Below, in pieces: positions 25,624 through 32,523 of a stretch of DNA of 64,000 nt (positions are counted from its first letter, which is position 1; the number at the start of each line of letters is the position of its first letter). The stretch covers positions 434,001 to 498,000 of the forward strand of contig NZ_JBCNKR010000006.1 of NCBI RefSeq assembly GCF_039595935.1. Reading direction: 5' to 3'. The notes under the pieces were generated by a model, which was given only the letters and a program-made list of their open reading frames with translations, did no database searches and was not told the DNA's origin. Made by a program: the position numbers and the translations under genes. The DNA is from Flavobacterium sp. GTDB lineage: Bacteria > Bacteroidota > Bacteroidia > Flavobacteriales > Flavobacteriaceae.

Positions 25624-26424
25624 TTATTGTTTGATGAATTTCCTTTGATAAGGATAGGTTTCATAAACCGTATTATCTTCATTAATAGAAAATCCTTTTG
25701 AGGCATCTTCTTTAGCATTATTTACTAAAGCCATGAATTCCTCTTTCGGTTTTCCTTGTTTAAACCAGCAGATTGCTTTATAGAACTTAACATCTGAAAA
25801 CTCCGGATAGATTTTTAAGGCTTTATCAAAAATTGCAATTGCTTCGTCCCATTTTTTCAGTTCATATTTAGCAATTCCCTGATAAAAATAAGCTGTAGGA
25901 TGTTCTAAGTGATCTCTGTTTTTATAAATATCATTTACGTAGTCATCCAAAAGTTTCTCTGCTTTATTATATTCATTTAATTGTAAATAGCACAAAGCGA
26001 TATAAAAGTTGTAGGAATGATCCATTACATAGCTATTTCCGTAAAGCTTGATACATTCTTCAAAGTCTTTTATGGCATCCTGATATGTTTTTGCAAAAAT
26101 GCATTTAATAAAACCACGGTACGGAAGCCATTCCTGTTTATTATACATAACTGCCTTATCTAAATATGGCATTCCAACTTCGTATTTTTTACATTTAAAA
26201 TACGGCATTGCTTTTTCCTGCCACAAATAAGCAACTGTACTGTCTTTCTTCAAACCTTCATCGAGACAGGTCTGCCATTCAGACATTTCAATATTATAGT
26301 TATGTTTTTCGGCACAATTTGTTAAATATTCTTCGATGATGCCATCATGCGCTTTGTTTAAAGAAACCTGACCAAAAGATAAAAAAGTAAAAAAGAAACA
26401 AAATCCTAAAGTAATATTTTTCAA
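25624..26424 (-). CDS. Secreted TPR protein
   Basis: 266 residues with a signal peptide (about 1-19, CFFFTFLSFGQ). The rest is built from tetratricopeptide units, e.g. SYNFYIALCYLQLNEYNKAEKLLDDYV and PTAYFYQGIAKYELKKWDEAIAIFDKALKIYPEF. TPR proteins hold protein partners; no enzymatic domain is seen. Last of a minus-strand run (TonB receptor, thioredoxin-like protein, lycopene cyclase, TPR), only 15 bases after the cyclase gene, suggesting co-transcription. Its job in that group is not evident. Confidence 0.82.
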   Translation of the reverse strand: MKNITLGFCFFFTFLSFGQVSLNKAHDGIIEEYLTNCAEKHNYNIEMSEWQTCLDEGLKKDSTVAYLWQEKAMPYFKCKKYEVGMPYLDKAVMYNKQEWLPYRGFIKCIFAKTYQDAIKDFEECIKLYGNSYVMDHSYNFYIALCYLQLNEYNKAEKLLDDYVNDIYKNRDHLEHPTAYFYQGIAKYELKKWDEAIAIFDKALKIYPEFSDVKFYKAICWFKQGKPKEEFMALVNNAKEDASKGFSINEDNTVYETYPYQRKFIKQ

Positions 26425-26439
26425 AGGCTGTGTTTTAGG

Positions 26440-27612
26440 TTAAACTTTATTTGAAAGAAAAATCACTCTAAATAACGCTTTTAAAAATGGAACTTTTGGG
26501 CATTTTAAAATAACTTTAACATCTTCAATAAAATTAGTTTCTTCATCTAAGAACTTGAAGATCAAAGCTGGAGATGCTTTTTTAAATAAAGAAGAAAAAA
26601 TACGGCTTCCTAATTCATTTTGATGATAAAGAATATCCAGAAGCAGTAAATCATAGAACCAGAATCGGTTTTTTTTATGAAAATCATTCATTTTGAAATC
26701 TTCTTTTTGAATGAATTGTACTAATTGAGAAGATTTTTTATCTGCGTTTTTAAATGTGTAACCTGTACTGGCCTTCGTCCACCCGCCGGCGGTGCCAATA
26801 TTGAGAACCCGTTTTGTATTTTTCTCCCAAAAAGGATAACTGGTCATTGGGATGCTTCCCTGCTCTTTTTCCAGAATTTCAAACTGATTTGCTCCTAATT
26901 GCTCAAGATATTTCTGAATCTCATTTTCGTATTCAACTGTTTGAAGGAGTTTTTCTGAAAATAAAGTATATTCTATTAAAGCTTCTGTTTTAGAAATGGG
27001 TAAAACATACATAAACCTCGTATTGCCTTTTTGTTCTATAGAAAAATCCATGAAAGTGGCTTCATCCGGATTAAAAGCATCTGTTTCTGTTTTTACAAAC
27101 CAGCCTACAAAATGCTGTTGTAAAACAGGATATTTAGTTTGAGCTTTAGCGAAAGCTTTTGTGTAAATACTGTTGAATAAGTAATTGCATGTATATCGGT
27201 TTTCTTCGGTACCCACAAAAACATGGGTTTTGAGTTCGTTGATATCGGTTACTTTTTCATTTAGAAAAATAATATTGGAATGCTTTAAAAGCTCTTCGAA
27301 AACAAAACTGTAAAAATCAATTCCGTTAATTTGGCTGTATTGATAAGGTTTTAACGTCAAATGGCGTTTAAAATTTTCATTTGCAAACAAAGCCTGATCC
27401 CATTTTTTTGAGATAACCGAATCCCAAATTGTGTCTTCTTTTTGCCAAAAACACCAAGTTCTGTCGTTTGTTTTCTTCAAATCCTGATCTAGCAGCAAAA
27501 TAGACTTTTCTGAAAATTTCCCGGATAAAATTATTTTATAGATGGTCATTAAAGATGCCAGTCCGGTTCCTGTAAAAATATAATCGAAATGTTTTATTTG
27601 GGAGGAATTCAT
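26440..27612 (-). CDS. crtY: Lycopene beta-cyclase family flavoprotein
   Basis: 390 residues from ATG 27612; the longer frame would need a TTG two codons earlier. An N-terminal dinucleotide-binding strand (DYIFTGTGLASL) is followed by NDRTWCFW, QHFVGWFVKTE, FMDFSIEQKGNTRFMYVLP, IPMTSYPFW and GTAGGWTKASTGYTF, characteristic of CrtY-type cyclases. The reaction would be lycopene to beta-carotene at the inner membrane, feeding zeaxanthin-type pigments. No phytoene synthase or desaturase genes are near. Instead it sits between a thioredoxin-like and a TPR gene. Family is confident; that carotene is its substrate is inferred. Confidence 0.87.
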   Translation of the reverse strand: MNSSQIKHFDYIFTGTGLASLMTIYKIILSGKFSEKSILLLDQDLKKTNDRTWCFWQKEDTIWDSVISKKWDQALFANENFKRHLTLKPYQYSQINGIDFYSFVFEELLKHSNIIFLNEKVTDINELKTHVFVGTEENRYTCNYLFNSIYTKAFAKAQTKYPVLQQHFVGWFVKTETDAFNPDEATFMDFSIEQKGNTRFMYVLPISKTEALIEYTLFSEKLLQTVEYENEIQKYLEQLGANQFEILEKEQGSIPMTSYPFWEKNTKRVLNIGTAGGWTKASTGYTFKNADKKSSQLVQFIQKEDFKMNDFHKKNRFWFYDLLLLDILYHQNELGSRIFSSLFKKASPALIFKFLDEETNFIEDVKVILKCPKVPFLKALFRVIFLSNKV

Positions 27613-27630
27613 TCTCAAAAATAAGAAAAT

Positions 27631-28095
27631 TTATTCTTTCAGTTTTTCTAAAAGAAGTTTTAAATCTTTAGGGTTTAAATAGCTATTATTCTGAAATATA
27701 ATTTCATTTTTCTCATTCAAAACACATAAAACCGGATATACAATTTGATCATTAATTGTTCCAAGCTCCAAGGCCAGTTCATGAACGCCAATATTATTTC
27801 CCGAAGGTTTGTATTTAAATGTCTGATTATGAAAAGTAATATCCCGCTTTTCCTCAGCATTAAAATCAACAAAGTAGAAATTTGAATTTAGTTTTTCAAT
27901 TATTTCTTTGTCTTTAAAAGTCGTTGCTTTCATCCTTTGGCAAAACTGACACCAATCGGTATGAATAAAAACAATGATTTTTCGTTTTTGAATTTGTTGT
28001 AAACTATCTACATCTTCAAAAGTTCTGTTTTTTAATTGACAGAATCCTGTTGAAGTTATTCCGAAGAAAAATATTAGTAGAAATAGCTTTTTCAT
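27631..28095 (-). CDS. Periplasmic thioredoxin-like protein
   Basis: 154 residues with a signal peptide (about 1-19, GITSTGFCQ). The active site is Cys49-Gln-Phe-Cys52 in IHTDWCQFCQRM, followed by KDKEIIEKLNSNFYFVDFN and a cis-proline-like VYPVLCVLNE. It should act as a thiol oxidoreductase in the periplasm. It follows a TonB receptor whose plug contains an unusual Cys pair (NCGVCNTGD) and precedes crtY by 18 bases. A role in keeping a metal-binding or receptor thiol reduced is possible but inferred. Confidence 0.85.
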   Translation of the reverse strand: MKKLFLLIFFFGITSTGFCQLKNRTFEDVDSLQQIQKRKIIVFIHTDWCQFCQRMKATTFKDKEIIEKLNSNFYFVDFNAEEKRDITFHNQTFKYKPSGNNIGVHELALELGTINDQIVYPVLCVLNEKNEIIFQNNSYLNPKDLKLLLEKLKE

Positions 28096-28122
28096 TGTGT
28101 TGTCATTAAAATTTTCATACTA

Positions 28123-28228
28123 TTAAACTGGACTGAAGTCCAGCCCTACAAAATAGTTCGTTCCGTTGGAACTTTAAAGAGCCATAGGCTCGATTTATAT
28201 TGTAGAGCTGGACTTCAGTCCAGTTTAA
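28123..28228. repeat. REPIN-like inverted pair, CTGGACTGAAGTCCAG family
   Basis: TTAAACTGGACTGAAGTCCA from 28123 and its inverted copy ending at 28228 agree at 27 of 28 positions, and each contains the palindrome CTGGACTGAAGTCCAG (in the second copy CTGGACTTCAGTCCAG). Between them are GTTCCGTTGGAAC and GAGCCATAGGCTC, two more small palindromes. It separates the TonB receptor from the thioredoxin-like gene. No cognate transposase is in the window. Confidence 0.75.
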
Positions 28229-28278
28229 TTAAATTATATTGTTTCATTTTATATTGCTATGAAATATGTGCCCTAAAT

Positions 28279-30531
28279 TTATCTCAAAGTATATCGCAAT
28301 CCTAAAAAACCTCGAATGGTTTGGTTTTGTCCATAAACATAAGTCGTATCAAAAGTTAACCCGTACGGATTATCTGGCGTAACCAATACTTTTCCGTTTG
28401 CATCATACTGCACATTTTTATCAAAAGGATCGTTTGTTCTCGAAATCAAAAACGGATTATTTTGTTTTGGAGTAAAGTTCAGCAAATTTTTGACGCCGCC
28501 ATATAGTTCAAAATTCTTCCAGCCCGTATACGTAAACTGAATGTTCTGAATACTATACCAAGGTGAGTTTGGATTTCTTGGATCGTATTCGTTCAGTAAA
28601 GGCAGTTTCATCGGACTGTAAACATTTCCGGTATAATCCAAAAGTAAATTCCAAGGTTCGATTTTGTATGAAATGCTCCAGGTTCCGGTGAAATTTTCAG
28701 TTAGAAAAGGTCTTTCAGAAATTCCGTTCTGAACATTTTTATTATCCAGAAATGTTGCTCCTAAAATAAATTTCAAACCATTCGTAAAGTTAACATCAAC
28801 ATTGGTACTTATTCCCTGACTCAATGCATAACCATCAATATTGTCATAAATGATTTTGTTTGGGTCAGTTTCATAATCTGAAATGATTTTATTACTAAAT
28901 CGGGTATAAAAAGCGGTTGTTTCAATTCCCATAAAAGTTCCATTTCCGAAATTGATTTTCTGAATATAATTCAAATTCACATTTACAGATTGTTCTGGTT
29001 TCAAGTCGTTTTTGATTATTACAACTCTTGAACCTGTCAAAGCAGCGTGGTCTTCGGTAAACAAATTCACAACTCTAAATCCGGTTCCGGCATTCAATCT
29101 AAAAATGGTGTTTTCATTGGCTTTGAAACGATACGCAAATCTTGGTGTAAATATCGAGCCATGAATGGAGTTATAATCATATCGCATTCCGAGCAAAACC
29201 TGGCTTTTTGGAGAAAAGGTTATTTCATCCTGAACAAAAACGCCCGGAAGCCAGGTTTTTTCAGCTTCATTTGTTGCCGGCGTGTTATCATCATAATACG
29301 TATAACGACTGGCTATTCCAGCCAATAAATCATTTCGGCCGATTTTTTTATCCCAGGTCAATTGAAGAAAACCAATTTTTTGATTGGCGATATACGAAGT
29401 TGTTCCATAACGACTGTCCTGATAATGTACATTTCCAGAAAACGAAAGCATCAGTTTTTCCTCAAATGGCAATTGGTAACTTCCTATTAATTCGGCTCTT
29501 TTGGTATAAATGCTTTCGCCATAAATTTCATCTCCGCCACGATATTTTTTTTCCCAGCGAACATCTCCTCCCCAGCGATCTTCATACATTCCGCGAGCAG
29601 CGATCGTAAAAAGACGATTATTATTTCGCTGAAAACTCCATTTATTAAAAACCGAAACACGATCAGAAAGCGTTACATCTGTAAAATTGTCCTTGTCTTT
29701 ATCAATAACCTGATTGTAATTGAAATAGTTAATTCCTAAAAGCGAAATCGCTTTTTTGCCGGCATTGAATTTCATACCCAAATCCAGATTGTTCTCCAAA
29801 TAAGTCGTCGTAAAATAATCGGCAGTAAACATTGGTGCATTGGTTGGGTTCTTGGTGATAATGTTGATTAATCCGCCAACTGCTTCACTTCCATAAAGAG
29901 ATGAAGCCGGACCTTTTACAATTTCTATTCGTTCAACCAAAGAATTCGGAATTCCCGATAAACCATAAACTGTCGAAAGACTGCTTACAATAGGCATTCC
30001 GTCAATCATAACTAAAGTATACGGACCTTCTAATCCATTTATGTGAATATCTCCCGTGTTGCAAACTCCGCAATTAAGCTGAGGGCGGACTCCGTTTATA
30101 TTTTGCAACGCATCGTAAATACTTGGCGTTGGGTTTTTCTTAAAAAAAACGGGTGAATAAACTTCAACCGGAACAGCACTTTCTAAACGTTTTACTGGTT
30201 TTAAAGTTCCCGAAACGACTACTTCATTAAGTTCATTTTGATCTTCTTTTAATTCAAAATCAAGATTTAGATTTTGATTTTCTGATAATGCTATTTTTTG
30301 GGTCAACGTTTTGAATCCAGTCGAGATTATTGCGATTTTATAACTTCCCGCCGGAATGTTTTCAAGTTTGTAATTGCCCAGAGAATCTGTTTGTGTTTTA
30401 AAGTTTGTATTTAATAAACGAATATCAATTTCCTGCCTAAGAGGACTATCTGAATTTATTTTTCCAGTAATATTTTGAGAATATATAGATTTAGTTGTTA
30501 TTATTAATATTGTCAAAAATAAATATTTCAT
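28279..30531 (-). CDS. TonB-dependent receptor, probable metal or metallophore importer
   Basis: 750 residues from ATG 30531; an eight-codon longer frame begins with TTG and overlaps the promoter. Signal peptide about 1-18, carboxypeptidase-like domain to about 95, then plug (TLVMIDGMPIVSSLSTVYGLSGIP, RIEIVKGPASSLYGSEAVGGLINIITK) and barrel ending GFLGLRYTLR. The plug carries NGVRPQLNCGVCNTGDIHINGL, a Cys-x2-Cys pair. Its neighbours are a MerC-like protein, TrxR-like flavoprotein and Fur/Zur regulator, suggesting metal (possibly zinc) transport. The ligand is inferred from context only. Confidence 0.88.
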   Translation of the reverse strand: MKYLFLTILIITTKSIYSQNITGKINSDSPLRQEIDIRLLNTNFKTQTDSLGNYKLENIPAGSYKIAIISTGFKTLTQKIALSENQNLNLDFELKEDQNELNEVVVSGTLKPVKRLESAVPVEVYSPVFFKKNPTPSIYDALQNINGVRPQLNCGVCNTGDIHINGLEGPYTLVMIDGMPIVSSLSTVYGLSGIPNSLVERIEIVKGPASSLYGSEAVGGLINIITKNPTNAPMFTADYFTTTYLENNLDLGMKFNAGKKAISLLGINYFNYNQVIDKDKDNFTDVTLSDRVSVFNKWSFQRNNNRLFTIAARGMYEDRWGGDVRWEKKYRGGDEIYGESIYTKRAELIGSYQLPFEEKLMLSFSGNVHYQDSRYGTTSYIANQKIGFLQLTWDKKIGRNDLLAGIASRYTYYDDNTPATNEAEKTWLPGVFVQDEITFSPKSQVLLGMRYDYNSIHGSIFTPRFAYRFKANENTIFRLNAGTGFRVVNLFTEDHAALTGSRVVIIKNDLKPEQSVNVNLNYIQKINFGNGTFMGIETTAFYTRFSNKIISDYETDPNKIIYDNIDGYALSQGISTNVDVNFTNGLKFILGATFLDNKNVQNGISERPFLTENFTGTWSISYKIEPWNLLLDYTGNVYSPMKLPLLNEYDPRNPNSPWYSIQNIQFTYTGWKNFELYGGVKNLLNFTPKQNNPFLISRTNDPFDKNVQYDANGKVLVTPDNPYGLTFDTTYVYGQNQTIRGFLGLRYTLR

Positions 30532-30552
30532 TGTTGTAAAATTAAATTTAGA

Positions 30553-30560
30553 CAAAACTA
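30553..30560 (-). promoter_or_regulatory. Candidate -7 box for the second TonB receptor
   Basis: Minus-strand TAGTTTTG matches TAnnTTTG, 21 bases upstream of ATG 30531. A TTTG lies at 30575-30578 (minus), closer than usual. Confidence 0.45.
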
Positions 30561-30570
30561 AAAATTAAAT

Positions 30571-30596
30571 TTGACAAATAATGATTCTATTGTCAA
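30571..30596. promoter_or_regulatory. Inverted repeat TTGACAA-N12-TTGTCAA, possible operator
   Basis: TTGACAA at 30571-30577 and TTGTCAA at 30590-30596 form a 7-bp inverted repeat immediately upstream of the receptor -7 box. It differs from the TGCAA-type palindromes near the Fur/Zur gene, so if it is an operator it may bind another regulator. Confidence 0.35.
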
Positions 30597-30654
30597 TAAT
30601 TTTAAACGGATTGAATTCAATATGTTAGATTTTGAACGAAAAATATCTTTCTAT

Positions 30655-30685
30655 AGATTTTCAAACCTGTCGGGTTTAAAAATCT
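30655..30685. repeat. Hairpin AGATTTT-AAACC/GGTTTA-AAAATCT
   Basis: An imperfect stem just beyond the flavoprotein stop codon. It contains AAACCTGTCGGGTTT. It may end the merC-flavoprotein transcript, although no long T run follows on the minus strand. Confidence 0.4.
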
Positions 30686-30688
30686 TTA

Positions 30689-31597
30689 TTATCGAAAATC
30701 TTCGTCAATCAATTCTTTGTTAATGACTGCACCGGCAAAAGAACCAGTAGAAACTGCAATGGCAACAGATCGCATTTGCGTTGTGCAGTCGCCGCTCGCA
30801 AATACTCCTGCTATATTTGTCTTTTGCATCGCATCGACTTTTAGGAGGTTTTGTTCGTTAAGTTCACAACCCAAAGTTGCGGGAATTGAACAGTGTTGTT
30901 CAAAAGGCGGTTTGGTATAAATGGCTTTTACGGCTACTTTTTCCTGGTTTTTTAATATTATATTCTGAATATGTCCGCCATTATGTTCAAAAGAATCTAT
31001 TTCGTCTTCAAAAATATGAACACCATGTCTTTGTAAAGTTTCGGTTTGTTCCAAAGTCAATTGGGATATTCCATTGGTACATAATCTCAGATCTTTAGTC
31101 CAGTTCGAAATCAATTTGGCATATTCAAACCCCATTTCTCCATTGGCAATAATGGCTGTTCTTTCTGTTTTTACTTCATAACCATGACAATACGGACAAT
31201 GTAAAACAGAAATTCCCCAGCATTCAGCAAAGCCTTTAATTTCAGGAAGCAAATCTTTAACTCCGCTTGCAAACAAAATTTTTCTTGATGTAAAAACTTC
31301 ACCGGATTGTGTCGTTATTTCAAATCCATTCTCATTCTTAACTCCTTTTACAGCAAGTCCGTTATAAAATTGCACCGTTTTATAAAGATCAACCTGTAGT
31401 TTGGCTTTCGCCGAAATCACAGCAGGCTTTTCGCCATCTTGTGTAATGAAGTTATGAGAATAAGGTGTTTGTCTGTTACAAGGCTGACCGCTGTCGATAA
31501 CTAAAACCTGACGCAATGAACGCCCTAAACTCATTGCCGCTGATAACCCGCTGTAACTTCCGCCAATAATAATCACTTCAAAATTTTTCTGTTCCAT
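30689..31597 (-). CDS. Thioredoxin-reductase-like FAD/NAD(P) oxidoreductase
   Basis: 302 residues. FAD-binding VIIIGGSYSGLSAAMSLGR at the N terminus, redox-active Cys134-x2-Cys137 in HCPYCHGYEV, an NAD(P)-binding region (about 145-180), and a C-terminal FAD motif (IAGVFASGDCTTQMRSVAIAVSTG). The HCPYCHGYE active site is typical of TrxR-like proteins that often lack canonical thioredoxin as partner. Eleven bases after the merC-like gene in the same operon. It might reduce a periplasmic or MerC-bound thiol partner, or simply be a metal-stress reductase; the partner is unknown. Confidence 0.88.
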   Translation of the reverse strand: MEQKNFEVIIIGGSYSGLSAAMSLGRSLRQVLVIDSGQPCNRQTPYSHNFITQDGEKPAVISAKAKLQVDLYKTVQFYNGLAVKGVKNENGFEITTQSGEVFTSRKILFASGVKDLLPEIKGFAECWGISVLHCPYCHGYEVKTERTAIIANGEMGFEYAKLISNWTKDLRLCTNGISQLTLEQTETLQRHGVHIFEDEIDSFEHNGGHIQNIILKNQEKVAVKAIYTKPPFEQHCSIPATLGCELNEQNLLKVDAMQKTNIAGVFASGDCTTQMRSVAIAVSTGSFAGAVINKELIDEDFR

Positions 31598-31608
31598 AAT
31601 CTGAATTT

Positions 31609-31962
31609 TTAATGATGTTCTTTTTTGTGTAACTTGTAATTAATTAAGTGTCCGATAATCATTCCTGTTCCTCCATAATAAATTAAATCCAAATGTGTTT
31701 CGAGAAGTAATTCGCTTAAAACACTAATCCAGATTAATGCCATTGAAACGACTAAAATAACAGAGACTAAAAGACAAGATTTTTTAATAATTTTGAGAAT
31801 CGCAAATGCACCAATTGAAGCAAACAGCAAATCGATAATTGGGTTATGAATTAATCCTAAAGGGAGGATGGTTAAAAGTGGAAAAATCAAACAATGAACC
31901 AAACAAACGGCCGCGCTCGAAATTCCTAAAATATCATAAAAAGGTGTTGTTATTTTCTTCAT
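31609..31962 (-). CDS. MerC-like membrane protein
   Basis: 117 residues with four membrane segments. Cys20-Leu-Val-His23-Cys24 (AAVCLVHCLIFP) in the first segment is the MerC-type metal-binding motif. MerC proteins import Hg(II), but many Bacteroidota copies occur beside Fur/Zur regulators rather than mer genes, and none of merA, merP or merR is here. It heads the operon with the flavoprotein and is divergent from the Fur/Zur gene across two palindromic operators. Zinc or another divalent metal is a better guess than mercury. Confidence 0.82.
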   Translation of the reverse strand: MKKITTPFYDILGISSAAVCLVHCLIFPLLTILPLGLIHNPIIDLLFASIGAFAILKIIKKSCLLVSVILVVSMALIWISVLSELLLETHLDLIYYGGTGMIIGHLINYKLHKKEHH

Positions 31963-31981
31963 TTCATGTACTTTTGTTTAA

Positions 31982-31996
31982 TGCAATAATGTTGCA
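31982..31996. promoter_or_regulatory. Zur-like operator 1 (TGCAA-N5-TTGCA)
   Basis: TGCAATAATGTTGCA is a palindrome with 5-bp arms and a 5-base centre. It lies between the divergent merC-like and fur/zur genes, 19 bases upstream of the merC start. It shares arm sequence and spacing with the second copy 20 bases away. Confidence 0.6.
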
Positions 31997-32016
31997 AATA
32001 TACACATAAAATTCAA

Positions 32017-32033
32017 ACGCAATATTGTTGCGT
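32017..32033. promoter_or_regulatory. Zur-like operator 2 (ACGCAA-N5-TTGCGT)
   Basis: ACGCAATATTGTTGCGT is a palindrome with 6-bp arms and a 5-base centre, 23 bases upstream of the regulator start. The TTG-centred design and its location next to a Fur-family gene point to autoregulation. Confidence 0.6.
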
Positions 32034-32056
32034 TAATTTTTTTAATTTTAAATAAG

Positions 32057-32449
32057 ATGAAAACCACGCGTAACACTACAGCAAAAACAGCCGTTTTAGA
32101 GGTTTTTGAGAAATCGAAAACAGCCCTGTCACATTCCGAAATTCAAAAGCAATTAAACGATATTTGCGATCGCGTTACTATTTATAGAATTCTGGACCGC
32201 CTGTTAAATGATGATATTATTCATAAAATATCGAACCTTGACGGAACGGTGAAATATGCAAAATGCAATCATTCGCATCAAAAAGTTCACATTCATAATC
32301 ATGCTCATTTCAGCTGTGAAAACTGTCATGAAATTACTTGTCTCGAAGGAGTAAAACCAAGTTACATTATGCCGCACAATTATAAAGTTAAAGAGATAAA
32401 CTTTACGCTTTCGGGATTGTGTCCAAATTGTTTAAATTCTAACATCTAA
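32057..32449 (+). CDS. Fur-family metal regulator, Zur-like
   Basis: 130 residues. A winged helix (about 1-68; SHSEIQKQLNDICDRVTIYRILDRLLND) precedes a His/Cys-rich dimerisation domain: KCNHSHQKVHIHNHAHFSCENCHEIT, with Cys87/Cys90 and Cys122/Cys125 as the usual structural zinc pairs. The dense histidine cluster (residues 72-84) suits zinc sensing. It is divergent from the merC-like operon with two palindromes between. It is best read as a repressor of that operon and itself. Zur versus Fur or PerR cannot be settled from sequence alone. Confidence 0.85.
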   Translation: MKTTRNTTAKTAVLEVFEKSKTALSHSEIQKQLNDICDRVTIYRILDRLLNDDIIHKISNLDGTVKYAKCNHSHQKVHIHNHAHFSCENCHEITCLEGVKPSYIMPHNYKVKEINFTLSGLCPNCLNSNI

Positions 32450-32450
32450 G

Positions 32451-32468
32451 TTTTAGACTCGCCTAAAA
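32451..32468. promoter_or_regulatory. DtxR/MntR-like operator upstream of mntH
   Basis: TTTTAG-ACTCGC-CTAAAA is a perfect 6-bp inverted repeat with a 6-base centre, resembling the TTAGG/CCTAA arms of DtxR-type boxes. It lies just upstream of the mntH -33 element and 2 bases after the regulator stop codon. The DtxR-family gene follows mntH. Confidence 0.5.
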
Positions 32469-32471
32469 ATA

Positions 32472-32504
32472 TTGTTCCGCGAATATAATTTTTCTATATA
32501 TTTG
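32472..32504 (+). promoter_or_regulatory. mntH promoter (TTG-N22-TATATTTG)
   Basis: TTG at 32472-32474 and TATATTTG at 32497-32504 fit the Bacteroidota -33/-7 promoter. The mntH ATG is 20 bases downstream, so the leader is short. Confidence 0.55.
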
Positions 32505-32523
32505 TTAAAACAATACTTTTAAA

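Noticed and set aside
29047..29609. Two overlapping plus-strand frames of 93 and 133 codons
   Set aside because: Antisense to the TonB receptor barrel; no recognisable domain or start context.
31609..31962. Mercury resistance locus
   Set aside because: Only a MerC-like protein is present; merA, merP, merT and MerR-type regulator are absent and the adjacent regulator is Fur-family.
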